A stretch of DNA of 64,000 nucleotides, from contig NC_133526.1 of the NCBI RefSeq assembly GCF_048544455.1, forward strand, positions 2,930,001 to 2,994,000, read 5' to 3'. Under the pieces are notes generated by a model. That model was not told the DNA's origin, searched no databases, and saw only the letters and a list, made by a program, of their open reading frames with translations. This DNA is from Silene latifolia (Eukaryota; Streptophyta; Magnoliopsida; Caryophyllales; Caryophyllaceae). Positions 22,840 through 34,419 of this stretch are shown here, in pieces. Numbering within the stretch: the first letter of the stretch is position 1; every line of letters starts with the position of its first letter. Both the position numbers and the translations under genes were made by a program.

Positions 22840-23871
22840 CTAACGACGTATCCTAGAGTTTGCCGATGTCACCCCGAATGTGCACTTTTGAGGGTTGAGT
22901 CTCATATTGTACTTCCGTAGCCTTGCGAAGAACTTGCGAAGGTTCGCGATATGTCCCTCTCTTTCCTTGGATTTGACAATCATGTCGTCTACGTATACCT
23001 CGACTTCTTTGTGCATCATGTCATGTAGGAGTGTAGTTGCGGTGCGTTGGTATGTAGCTCCGCGTTGATCAATCCGAACGGCATTCTCAGATAGCAATAG
23101 GTTCCCCATTGGGTGACGAACGCGGTCTTATGCATGTCTTCCATGGCCATTTTGATTTGGTTGTAACCCGCATATCCATCCATGAAGGATAGTAGTGCAT
23201 GGTCTGCAGTATTGTCTACCAATATGTCGATGTGAGGTAGAGGAAAGTCATCTTTCGGGCTTGCTTTGTTCAAATCTCTAAAGTCAACACAAACTCGGAT
23301 TCTCCCATCCTTTTTGGGTACGGGTACTATGTTAGCTACCCAACTCAGAATACTCGGAAACTTTGATGAACCCGGCTTTGAATTGTTTGTCAACTTCTTC
23401 CTTAATCTTCAGAGCCCACTCTGTTCTCATCCGTCGAAGCTTCTGTTTCACAGGTTTGAAACCTGGCTTAATTGGAATCCTATGTTCGGCGATATCCCTG
23501 TCGATCCCTGGCATGTCTTTGTAGGACCAAGCGAAAACGTCTTTGAATTCATTTAGGAGGTCTATGAAATCGGTTCTTTCGGTTGAGCTCAAGGTAGTCC
23601 CTATCCTAAGTTCTTTGGGTTCTAGTTCAGTCCCCACGTTGATGGGTTCGGTGTCCTCAATTACAGGTCCCCCTTCCCTTTCTTGTAGTATTTCTTTGGC
23701 TACGTAGGGAGGTATTTCGGTCAAGTCCGGGTTTTGGTCATCCTCGGTATCATCATAAACAGAATTGCACTCAAGATAACACAAAGAGTAAGCAGAACCC
23801 GATTTATTCATATTAAGATTTGAGTAAAGTTGAAACAAAGAAGCCAACCGATCCAAGGATAGTGGCGGCAA
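22840..23871 (-). CDS. Reverse transcriptase region of the Tat element (fossil)
   Basis: Recognisable RT blocks are VCVDFRDLNKASPKDDFPLP, FMDGYAGYNQIKMA and YVDDMIVKSK, the last with the catalytic YVDD. Upstream, FAWSYKDMPGID is the usual lead-in to Ty3/gypsy RT. Part of a broken element. Confidence 0.9.
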
Positions 23872-24147
23872 AGGGACGATGAATTGGGGTATTTCCCGAA
23901 CTACTGTGACTACTCGAAAATAAGCTAGGAGAAACGAGGGGAGTGGGGATGACGACAGGAGTAGACTCTCTAATTACTTCTCTAGACTCTGACTCTGACT
24001 CCGACTCCGACTCTGATTCGAATTCGTCGTCTTCTGGTTCTTCTTTGAACATCTCTCCTTCTCCAGTGGTGAGCTTGAAGAGTCTTCCTTGATTGTTGGT
24101 CCATTTGATTGATTTTCTCCACCCTTTCTGCTTTGCTTGGTGTCGAT

Positions 24148-25341
24148 TTACGTGATTAAAGCGGTGGGGTTGAAGCGATCGTCTTGAAGTATCGTAGTAA
24201 TGATCTCATCCTCGCGCGCCCTAACAAATCGATCCTCTCCAAACAAGAGGCTAACAGCTTGTTCGTCTAAGCAAGGTGCTTGACGGGTTTTGACGGTAGG
24301 AACCGTTTCTGGAGGGATGAAGTAGCAATCGTGAAAGATCTCGATTCCGGCTAACTTCTTTTCGAGGTAATGCCAAGGTTCGGGAAATCCATGAAAGAGT
24401 TCCGAACTTCCTTCTTGAACGAAGTATCCATTGAGGGTAGGGAGATATGGCCTCATTTGGACTCCTACATACTTGCGGTTTTGGACTTGGGCGAGCATTT
24501 CGAGAACTTCTTCCGTTGTGGGTTTGTACCCTAGTCCAAGTGGTATTCTCGATGAGTTGCCTTTCTTGTATGGCGCGAAGGTGTTTTCCCGAACTGGGTT
24601 CAAAGGCATTCCCGGGAAGTATCCCTGGTTTTTGAGAATGTGGTTGACCACCAAGTTGGAGTAGGGATTGTAGTACAAAGGTGCCAACTCGCTTTCTATG
24701 ACACTTACACTTTGGAAGCCCCCAAGTTCGTATATGGGATCTGCAAGGACTTGATTGCTTGATTGTTTTTCGATTATTGCCTTGATAGGCGACGAAGTGA
24801 TTGTCACAACTTTGCCATTGAGTGGGATCTTGATCTTTTGGTGAAGGGTGGATGTTACTGCTTTGGAAGCATGAATCCAAGGCCTTCCCAGAAGTATGTC
24901 GAATGAAGCTTCGATGTCCACTATTTGGAAGTTGACCTTTCGCTCGATCGGTCCCGTAGCTATGGTTAGGCTAACAAGTCCAACCACTTTTCGTCGCGTA
25001 CCGTCATATGCGCGTACACCTTGACTTGTAGGGGTCCAATCCGACTCTTTCATACCCAGTTTATATGCCGTTTTGAGGGGTATGACGTTGACCGCGGAGC
25101 CATCATCTACCAAGGTCATTGGCACATTTTTCTTTAGACAGATGACAGTGATGTATAGAGCGAGGTTGTGACTAGCGCCAAAAGGTGGCAAATCTTCGTC
25201 CGAGAAAGTAACAGGGTTACTTAGTTTCGGGGATTCTTGGAAGACCAAGTTGACTACATCTTCAGGAGTAGAGTTATGTGCCACATTCAATTTGGCTAAA
25301 GCTTGCAGTAAAGCTTGGCGGTGTGGAAATGAGCTTGCCAC
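24148..25341 (-). CDS. Aspartic protease region of the Tat element (fossil)
   Basis: A retropepsin-like fold is suggested by VPMTLVDDGSAVNVIPL near residue 75 and FDILLGRPWIHASKAV about 75 residues later, the two landmarks of plant Ty3/gypsy proteases. A linker toward RT follows. Part of a broken element. Confidence 0.8.
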   Translation of the reverse strand: MASSFPHRQALLQALAKLNVAHNSTPEDVVNLVFQESPKLSNPVTFSDEDLPPFGASHNLALYITVICLKKNVPMTLVDDGSAVNVIPLKTAYKLGMKESDWTPTSQGVRAYDGTRRKVVGLVSLTIATGPIERKVNFQIVDIEASFDILLGRPWIHASKAVTSTLHQKIKIPLNGKVVTITSSPIKAIIEKQSSNQVLADPIYELGGFQSVSVIESELAPLYYNPYSNLVVNHILKNQGYFPGMPLNPVRENTFAPYKKGNSSRIPLGLGYKPTTEEVLEMLAQVQNRKYVGVQMRPYLPTLNGYFVQEGSSELFHGFPEPWHYLEKKLAGIEIFHDCYFIPPETVPTVKTRQAPCLDEQAVSLLFGEDRFVRAREDEIITTILQDDRFNPTALIT

Positions 25342-25779
25342 TAATTGCCGGACGAAAGATCACCTTGGTTTTTTGTAATTGCTTGAGCAAATGATCAGTG
25401 GGGTCGTCTTTGTTGTCATTTGGTGTGATGACATTGGTTGGACTGTTTTGAGTAGTACTTTGGTATGGACGGCCCGAGCGAGTTAGGTGATCCACATCTT
25501 GGTCTTCGCCATTTTGGACTATCTCTTTTACCAAAGAGTTTTCAATGAGGTATTCGTCTTCATCGTCATCGGCCCAAACCCCATTAATTGTGGCTAGTTC
25601 TTTCATCTTCATGATGTCACTTTCTAGTTGTATGATTTGATCAACTAGCTTATCGACCATGGTGATGACTTCTTGCATAGTAGCATTTTGAGAGAAGATC
25701 AATGGTACGCGTTCTTTAGGTGTTGCATTGGGATCGCGTAAGATCATTACCATGCTTTCTAATTCCCACACCTGTCTAT

Positions 25780-27151
25780 CTACACTCCTTGCCCAGGCGA
25801 TGAAGTCGGAAATGGTAGGGAGATGGTAGAGTAGAGTCTTTCTTTCTCAATTGCATGAATTTCATTTTCGGTGGGAGAAATGAGGTGTGAGCAATCTAAG
25901 GTAGATTCGTCACTTGTAATCACTAGAACTCCAAGAGGATTCTGAGTGTTATTAGGCTTACCTCCTGGTGGAATTGGAAGTCGACCATCTTCGATCATAT
26001 CTTGAAGCACGTGTTTCAACTTGTAGCATTTTTCGGTGTCGTGCCCCTTACCCCTATGGTATTCACGGTAAGAAGAGTTTTCATCCCAAAACTTGGACTT
26101 CCTTTCGGGTTCGGGAGTAGGTCCAATGGGTTGGAGTTTGCCTTGCTTCACTAGCCTTTTTAGAGCATTGGAGTATGTATCCCCAAGGTTTGTGAACTTC
26201 CTTGGTGGGCTAGTTTTCTTGGATGGTTCGAGAAGGTTAACTTCGTCGGTCTTGCTAGTAGAGCCGTATGAACGACTTGTGGACCCTTGATATCCTCGAC
26301 CCACCGTTTTGGACAAGAGTCCTTTGCGGATGTCATCTTCAATCCGTGTCCCTAACACGGTTAAATCTTTGAAAGTCTTGATGTTTTGATATCTCAAATG
26401 GTTGGCATATATGGGCTTGAGATTGTCCACGAACTTCTCCACAAGAGTGGCCTCATCTGGACGTTCTACTAGTTGAGTACTAGTCTTCCTCCACCTACTT
26501 AGGAAGTCGGTGAATCCTTCTTTGTCATTTTGGGTAAGAACCTCTAGAGTGCGCATGTTGACTTGGATCTCGGCATTATCCGCGTATTGTTTCGAGAACT
26601 CGATCGCGGCGTCCTCCCAAGTAGCGACCTTTTTGTGATCTAAAGTGTAGAACCATTGCTTTGGGATGGTGTCGAGAGATGAAGGAAAGATCCTTAAGAA
26701 CATCTCGGGTTTGATGCCTTTGATAGACATGTAATCCTTGAAGGCACGGATATGGTTCAAAGGGTTCTCATGCCCCTTGAACTTAGGGATATCCGTCATG
26801 CTAAAGTTAGTGGGCAATTTGGAATTGACGGCTTCATACTTACGATTGTTCTCCCTGTAAATGTCATCCCCCTTAAGGTACATCAATTGCTCCTCTAGGT
26901 ATTGGAGTCTTTTCTCACCGCATTGTCCCCATGAGAGGATTCTCATCTTTGGACTCGTCATCGGAAAAACCTAGTACTTCACCTTTAGGGGGAGGTAGCC
27001 TTCCCTCTACATCAAAGATGCGGCCTTCGATGAGCTCGAGGCGGTCATAGGTTTGGTTCTCGGGTAATTTGCATTTGGGCAGTGCAGCTAGGATTTGATT
27101 ACTATTCTCTTGAATTTGCTGGAGGTTCGTATCATCACTTGACCCAGGCAT
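25780..27151 (-). CDS. gag region of the Tat element (fossil)
   Basis: Shows a retrotransposon capsid-type segment with the pattern MFLRIFPSSL...WFYTLDHKKVATWEDAAIEF...FLSRWRK, usual for Tat and Athila gag. A Cys/His-rich patch (YREYHRGKGHDTEKCYKL) follows, in the place of a zinc knuckle. Part of a broken element. Confidence 0.85.
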
Positions 27152-27926
27152 CTTGGAAACTGGATAAGAGACCGGCGACGAATCAAAACACGATCGACCA
27201 TTCTATCACATTTGCTAAAAGAGGAAAATTTTGACTCGTGAAGTGGGTGTGTGCCACTTGTGTTGAGTGAGTTTTGAGGAAAGACAAGGTCTTTGAAAAT
27301 GTGGGTCCTAGCCAACTGTAGTGTAGTTGTAGGAGTGGACTCGAAGTGAGGCTTTGAAATGGGCTTATGGCCCGAATTTTGACACGACAAACGGACAGAG
27401 TTTTGACTGGATTTTTGCGCTAATTGAAGGCCCTATTTTCGAAATTCTTGATTGAAAACGGGTTTTGATTTTTTGAAAATTCGTCATGGTTTTGTTTAGA
27501 AATGGTGATCATGTAGAGTTTTACACATTTGTACAAGCATTATAACGGGATGCTGAGTGCTTTTAGAAGGGTTTTGGTTTAAAGGGTGGGTTGCCATACC
27601 GAACCATCAAACCCGAAGTCTGTGGAGAGGCTCGTGCCAAACAAGAGTAAGGCCGATTCCTAGTCCATTTCCTCAAGTAGTGAAGGCCCTTGATACAAAC
27701 AAGAGTAAGCATCATGGTATGGATGACGTCAATCGCTATCCATCTTTAGGCCCAAATAGGAATTAGGACCGTTTAGACGGGACGATTGGTCGAATAGGTT
27801 GGGTTGGGCCTAGGAAGGCCGAATTAAACGGTCTAGGAAGACCGAGTTATGAAAACCGACAATTGTCTTGTACAAACTTATTCCCTAACCTTGTTCAAGT
27901 TTCACCCTAGCTACACGTAAGTGTAT

Positions 27927-27944
27927 TCCCCAGCGGAGTCGCCA
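27927..27944 (-). promoter_or_regulatory. Primer binding site of the Tat element
   Basis: On the minus strand TGGCGACTCCGCTGGGGA starts three bases inside the 5' LTR. It begins with TGG, as a site pairing with a tRNA CCA end must. Ogre/Tat relatives are reported to use tRNA-Arg; I did not match the tRNA itself. Confidence 0.7.
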
Positions 27945-27947
27945 AAC

Positions 27948-30367
27948 TGTGGACAGCGGGCCGCCCACGGGGGCGCTTGGTGAGTGAAGGGGCTCGAAAA
28001 CAAGCGTTTGCATTTTGTATGGAGTCGCCACCAATTTTTATGGGAAATTGGAACCGTTCGAATACCTCGTGTCATGTCAAGACACAAAGTAGTGACATGA
28101 ACACTAAGCAATCGTTACCCTTAGCATTCTATGTCTAGAATGACTCTCGTGGATGCCAATGAACACGGGTGCTCACGGAGATCTGGAGTAAGGGGTGAGG
28201 GTACGTATTAGGAAGCTCTTTTGATCGAACACCTAATCCCGCCCGCCTCGATAGCGGCCTCTACCAATGATTAGGGAGTTTATTCGTACTTGATATATCG
28301 TCGGCTATATGCATGCAATGCAACATCCAATAGATTAATCCTAGCATGTGAAGAATTAACTAAGTCGGTGAACAATTAATTAGGCAAACAACTGGGGTCG
28401 AAGTAGGATTTAATGTAGATTTACATGTGGGAGCATACAAATGATAAAAGCGATACACTAACGATAAATTATAATAAAGGGAAAATACAATAATTACATT
28501 GGAATAGGCGATCTATGTCGAAAATACCTTTAAAACGGATGATTTGAGAAAAAGAATAAAAGAAATAAATTAACGAATGAAATTAGCGTGATAATACGGA
28601 TAATAGTAGGTTAATACGTAGCTAAGTAAACTAGGTCAAGGCGAAAAGGAGTTCGGGACGAAGTCGTCCGGAACAGCGCAAGAGCACTGCGCCCTTTGGA
28701 AGAGGCGCGCGATTCTTTGCGTCTGTTCCAAGGACGAACTCTGGGCCGTGAAGCCAAAACTGCAATTGTTAACGTTTATTAGTGAATTAATGGATTGATT
28801 TAGATTACTTAGTCGGATGAAAGTGATTTACAGATTATTTACATATGATTGAGGGTCATAAAATAGCAAACACGATTAAGACGGGATAAGACGGATTATT
28901 TATGTGAAGGGTCGATGTTAATGAAGGATTAAACAAGCGAATAATTAACTAAACATGATGAATTGACGGCGGATTAACAATGAACATGATAAAAATATAT
29001 CAACAATGAATCCCAGAAACCCAATACGAACGAATTGAATCCCTAAAACTCGAATTGAACTTAATGACGAAAACCCGCAAATATGAATTATTTGGGATTT
29101 AAGTTGGATTAGATGAATTAAACATGTGAATGGATGATGAAATATATGACACAATATACATGCTAATTATTATGATTTTATGACGGAGAATTAATGAGAC
29201 GAACAAACAAAACGAAAGAAACAAACAAACTCGAATTACGAGAGGACGGAGGAAGAAGAAAAGAAGCGAGAAACTCGCAAATTAGCCTCACGAAGAGGCG
29301 CAGTGCTGCGCGCTCCTTTGAAGAGGCGCAGCGCCTTCTTTGCGTCTTTTTTTCGATCGTCTGTCTACTGGAAATCCGCAAAAAAGGTTTTAAAGACGGT
29401 TTTAGAAATCGGTTTTAATGAGGTGCTTTCGACATAAATCTTACAACGGTGATTACAATAAAATAAATAACAATAAATAAAGAGAATTATTACACCCTCA
29501 GACTTACATGTTGACGGAACGAGATGAACTAAGAAGATCGATTAGTGATGCTCGACGCGAATGCAAGGAAAGAGTGCCCTCGAAAGAGGAAAACGATTTA
29601 ACAAATTGATTTAATTAGATTGATTGAGTGTAGTGGTCAAATTGGTCGGTCATGCAACGGAGAGGCTGGTACCCGGAAAGATCCGAGCTTACGTGGTCGA
29701 AGGTTCAAGCACGTAGGCGCCAATTAGTAAGAACGAAGTCTAGAATGCAAAGGGAGAAGAGAAGGGCGGACACTCGCGTGAGAAATATGAGGAACGAAGG
29801 CTCCTATTTATACTAATCACGTGAAGGAATAGGGTTTCGGAGACTCTTTGGAAGTGAATCTCGGAAAGATATAAAAAAGATACGTAAATCATGCAAAGAA
29901 GGGCCTGGGAAGAGGCGCAGCGAGCCACTCGCGTCTCTCTTGGAAGAGGCGCGGCTTTTCTGCCGTCTATTCCCGAGAGGTTTCCTCCCGTTTAAGAAAG
30001 ATTTCCGTGTTTAAGTTATGGTAGGACGGATTTAATTCGATTATCTTTTGAATATTACGGGATATTATTTGCCAAAAGATAAAATTTGAGAAATATGGAA
30101 TAGAAATATCCTAATATTCCAACATTCGACTCGGGATTTTACAACTATCGAAAAATGGAGACGGTTTTTGACCGGACTCGAATGTACTCTAATTACTGTC
30201 AAAACGACCGTATCGGCACGTAGATGACAACTAAGAGGTTGACATTAATTTTTGAGCAATCACTTGACGATAATCTTACGAACTGTCACTAATCGTTCCG
30301 CGGATCAAACATGCGGCCCAATCATCACCGGGTGGTTTGCGAGGGGTGCAGAAACGAGGTGTCTACA
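27948..30367 (-). repeat. 5' LTR of the Tat element
   Basis: About 2.42 kb, in element orientation from TGTAGACACC to CTGTCCACA. A TATAAATAG box lies on the minus strand at 29804-29812. Three GC-rich AGAGGCGC modules (about 28690, 29290, 29910) sit at the same places as in the other LTR. Confidence 0.9.
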
Positions 30368-32189
30368 CATAGTATTGTCACTAGTGGTTGAGGATGATGT
30401 TACTTTAGGGAAGCTAGTTGATCTAATGAGGTTGATTTTGTAGAGACCAGATAGATATGTATGGTTGTGAGAGAGTATAAGATGTGGTTATATGAGGCGG
30501 TTGTTAGTAGTTGAGTATTAATGGTATGGTTACATTTGGCAGGGGGTGATGGTTATGCGGATGGGAGAATATGTTATGAGGGGTGTACGAGTTAAGCTCG
30601 GGTGAGAGGTAACTTTTAACAGGTGGTAACTTACGTGATCAGGATTGACTAGTTGGATGTGATTACGGGTCTATGATATGTGTAAATGTTTGTGTGAGGT
30701 TCTGACCTCACAAGAAGTGGTATGGTGTGATAATTATAAAGTTGTTATATGAATGTTTTGTAATTTATGTTGGGTACGGTATACTAATGGAATGAGGTCC
30801 AAAAGGTAATAATTTGATTGATCTGGCATGGATAGTTAAAAATCGTAGGTGTATTGATGATACATGTATATTCCGTAAAAAGGTATGGATGATATGCATG
30901 AGATTCTTGTATGTTTATTCCGTATAAAAAGTTGTGTTATGGTCGAGTAAAGCACTTTTGAGTAAGGTCTCTTGTCCGGAGAGTTATACTGAGTCAGTGT
31001 TTGTGGGAATTATATGTGGGCGTGATGTTTATCGATGTGGTTGTTGTGCCTCGGGTGGTGATCCGGGCACGGTACTTACTCTTGTGATGCGGGTATTTTC
31101 GCACTGCGGTGCGGCTGTTGGTGGCGGTGTTGCAATGCCGTCACCGGTTGTGTGGAGTAGGTGAGATGACTATGATACGAGTTTTCGAAAGTGCATACCA
31201 GTTATACATAGATTGTTGTTTTGTTGCTGTTGTTTCTTGTGAGTTTCGATTAGACATGTAGACCGTCGTTTTGTTTGTTGATGTTTCTTACCAGTTTCGG
31301 TTTGGGAATGAGGGTAGAGGATGATCTGAAAGAGAGTTGTATATGTTTTCGTTGTTATCATGGTATAGTGATATTCTGTTGATGGGACACAGTTGTGATA
31401 GGTTTTACAGTAATTTTGATCTTGTTCTAGATGAGGCTTTCGTAGAACATGTGTGGTAATGATCTGATATATGCAGATGGTTCATAATCCTTTGTTGAGA
31501 CAGTGAGTGTAGGGTGTTTGAGTGTAGGGTGTTGGGTATTTGGTGTCGTGTTAAGTTATGTATGAGTCTTGCGGTAATGAAAGAAAGGAACTTGAGGATC
31601 TAGTGTGAGTGTACGTAACAAGTGTGGATCGTGAATTATGCTTTTGGCGATAAGAGTTTTATATAGTTATATAGAGAGGTATGTCGTATTGCGGTAATGT
31701 GGAATAGTTAGAGTGTTTGTTATGATCAGGATTGTGTGGTATTGGTTAGATGGAGTGCAGAATGAGTTGAGGTATGAGAACTGTTTAAGTAAGAGAGCCT
31801 TGGATATAGTAAGTGTTTAGATTATAGGCGAGTATCTTTCACATGTAGTGGTGATGCAGATAATGAGAGGTATAACTAAGGATCTAGTATTAGTGAGTTA
31901 CGAGGACGTAACATGTGTCTTAAGAGGAGTAGGATGCGACAAAGAGCGTTTGAGGGTTGTGCATGTCGTAATATTATTGGACGTAGAGTGTTGGTGTAGC
32001 ATAAGGAATGGATGGGTACATATAGTGGTTGATAGTGTTAAAAGGCCATGGCTGTGCTTGTAGTAGTTCGATGTTTAGGAGTGTGAGAATTTTTCGATAG
32101 TGTTGATAAAAGTGGATGATGATATTTATGAGTTCGAGAGTTTTGGCAGCTGGATGATGATGTTGATGAGTGTGAGTAAACTTCGAGGA

Positions 32190-32461
32190 CGAAGTTCCTT
32201 TTAAGAGTGGTAGAATGTAACATTCCGTTTTGATGGTTGATCTTCTTTTGTGGATTGTTTTGGTATTGAGTGCTATTGAGTGTTATGGAAGTGAGACAAG
32301 ATTGGAAACATTATTTTGTGGTTATTCGATAATGTTATGAAGTCAATATCGAGAGGATATGTTATCTAGTAAGCGTGGTTAGTGGAGCTGGTGTTAGGTG
32401 TCCATGTTTTATAGGTTGGGTTGGAACTTCGGGGACGAAGTTCTTTTTAAGGGGGGAAGAT
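32190..32461 (+). promoter_or_regulatory. Polypurine tract and an older duplicate of the LTR junction
   Basis: Just before the 3' LTR, ACTTCGGGGACGAAGTTC is followed by AAGGGGGGAAGAT, the polypurine tract. About 240 bp upstream (from 32191) a very similar block reads ACTTCGAGGACGAAGTTC, then a purine-rich run and TGTAACATTCCG, like another LTR start. This looks like a relic of an earlier junction inside the element. Confidence 0.6.
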
Positions 32462-33855
32462 TGTAACACTACGGATTTTGTTAAGTTGTATACTCGACCG
32501 AGTAGAGCCTACTCGGCCGAGTAGTGTTAATTGTGGAGTCTGTTTTGGTTCTGCCGAGTAATACTCGGCCGAGTATGGAGAATACTCGACCGAGTAGATG
32601 ATACTCGGCCGAGTATAACTTTACTCGACCGAGTATTCGGTCTGGCGAGTGTTATTTTGACGGTTTGATTAGGGAGTGTTTAAGGTTATTTTTATATCCC
32701 GCGTCGGTTTCTAAACATCATTCCAACCCTAATCATTCTACGATCTCTCCCTAATCACTCCCTAATCATCCTCATATCTCGTTGTGTGTGCAAATCGTCG
32801 TGATCCTTGCGTGTAGTCTCTTATTCTCTTTTGTTGGTAAGTTTCATCCCCTTGTCATTTGTATTCTTTTGGGGTTCTTGTATATATGAATTGGGGAAAA
32901 TGGGATTGAGCAATGTGTAATTGTATTATGTGATTATTGTTGTAGGTGACGATGTGATATTTGTTATGCATTTGTATGGTTGATTGCGGATAGCGGATTG
33001 CGAAAAGGTAGGGTTTCTCCTACTCAAGATCATCGTTAATTGATTGAGATTGCATATGTTCATAATTGTTGTTATCTGCTGATCATCGGAGGATGGGTGT
33101 TGTGGAGACTGTGTTGGTGTGGTTGTGTTGTGACGGTTGTGGTGTTGTGACAGCTGTGTGATGTGTGTGTGTGATTGTGGTGGAGTCACTTGCGGGAGTG
33201 GCTTCACACCCTAGTTCGCTCTCCGTGGAACCCGTCACGGGAGGGGATGTGCACATTAAGGGATAGGGATTGTTAGTCGCTCGTTGATGAGCTGGACTAG
33301 GTGGGGATGGGTCGGTCACCCATCGGGCGAGGATTACCTGTTGCGATGGGTAATGGCGGGGCTACACACTTCGGTGTGTAGTCGGTTACTGTGTGAGATC
33401 GATGATCAGCTGGTTGTATTGTTGTTGTTTTATATTGATTGAGTAGTACTGACCCCGTGTTGTTGTTTTGTAAAACCTGCGGTGATCCATTCGGGGATGG
33501 TGAGCAGATTGTGACAGGTAATGCAGATGTTTAGCTATGGGACAGTCATGGGGAGTCACCACGTCAAGTCTAGCTTCCGTTGTTATGAGTTTAGATGTCT
33601 TGGATTTCATTTGTATTAAGACCTTGTACGTTTATTTTGAGTTGGTCTGAGATAATGTAATCTTTAACTTTTATACTTTAATAAATGTTGTTTGGAATTT
33701 GTAACTTTGATATACTAACCTCGGGAAACCGAGATGGTAACAGCCTTTCATGCTAGGGTAGTCCTTGGTAAGGTACCTTGGGAAACCGAGATGGTAACAG
33801 CCTTTCATGCTAGGGTAGTCCTTGGTAAGGTACCTTGGTTTGGGGGGGTGTTACA
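32462..33855 (+). repeat. 3' LTR of the LARD-like element
   Basis: 1394 bp with the same ends as the 5' LTR. Near its 3' end a 57-bp unit beginning GGGAAACCGAGATGG is present twice in tandem (33723-33779, 33780-33836), against once in the 5' LTR. Confidence 0.9.
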
Positions 33856-34419
33856 CTCATAATGTGGGTATTTATACCCTTGGCTCTTGACATTAGGTTA
33901 AGACAAAATTGGGTCTTCAAATTAGTGAATCACGAGACAAAGCGCAGCCTGCGCGTTAGGAGCGCAGCCTGCGCATTTCAGCCTTGCAGCGCATTTTTGC
34001 GAGATTCATATCTCCCTCGTTTCTTGAACAAATAAGGCGTGTGATATACCGTTGGAAAGCTAAGATCACAAGCTTTCACCTCAACTTGGCCTTGCATCGA
34101 TACGAGGTCTAGAACTCGAGATATATATATTTGAAGGTGACCCTTGTGAAACCGAGTTTTCAATTCTTCATTTTGGCTCTTGTTTGTCTATGCCAAGGCA
34201 TCAAATCTTCCATTAGCTTACTTTTCTTGACTTTGCACTTATTCCATTGGCTTACCTTTACGTCTCCTCCTTCACCTTGGTAAGTTATAAGCTAAGACTC
34301 TAAAATTACAACCAAAAGTGCAAACCGGTATATTACAACAAGTCCAACTAAAACACGGTATCAAGCATGTTTATTGTGATAACATTAACCTATTGACTCG
34401 TCACAATTTGACACTATCA

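Larger units (their letters stand above)
10960..30367 (-). mobile_element. Tat-lineage Ty3/gypsy retrotransposon with antisense passenger genes
   Basis: A 19.4-kb element lies inside the LARD-like element, with a perfect CATAG duplication (10955-10959, 30368-30372). Coding runs on the minus strand, so the 5' LTR is 27948-30367 and the 3' LTR 10960-13370. Parts in order are gag, aspartic protease, reverse transcriptase, RNase H, a second archaeal-type RNase H, and integrase. The second RNase H is a known mark of the Tat lineage (Retand, Ogre and relatives). Between integrase and the 3' LTR lie about 7 kb with two gene-like units on the opposite strand. It is broken: gag-pol is interrupted roughly five to eight times. 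The LTRs are close to identical outside clustered sites, which suggests recent insertion. Confidence 0.9.
7203..33855. mobile_element. LTR element without gag-pol (LARD-like), interrupted by the Tat element
   Basis: Direct LTRs at 7203-8518 and 32462-33855 begin TGTAACAC and end GTGTTACA. The 5-bp duplication CTCAT (7198-7202, 33856-33860) is perfect. Once the inner element is set aside, the internal region is about 4.5 kb (8519-10954 and 30368-32461) and shows no gag, protease, RT, RNase H or integrase. A Met-tRNA-like primer site and a polypurine tract put the element on the plus strand. The 3' junction wording (GAACTTCGGGGACGAAG, then a purine tract) resembles Tekay/Del chromoviruses, so it is probably a non-autonomous Ty3/gypsy derivative. 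The LTRs are very similar outside clustered sites, so it looks young. Confidence 0.85.
6161..34419. mobile_element. Probable solo LTR hosting the nested elements (pieces 6161-7202 and 33861-34419)
   Basis: The two pieces that flank the LTR-element nest add up to about 1.6 kb. The left piece opens TGATAG and the right piece closes CTATCA, the short inverted TG...CA ends of an LTR. Five-base flanks AAACA (6156-6160) and AAACG (34420-34424) match at four of five positions. No internal retroelement domains are seen, which suits a solo LTR. Inference; an unrelated non-coding repeat is the alternative. Confidence 0.4.

Noticed and set aside
24251-24880. 209-codon frame overlapping the protease region
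   Set aside because: Same strand, other frame as the protease coding; no family features of its own.
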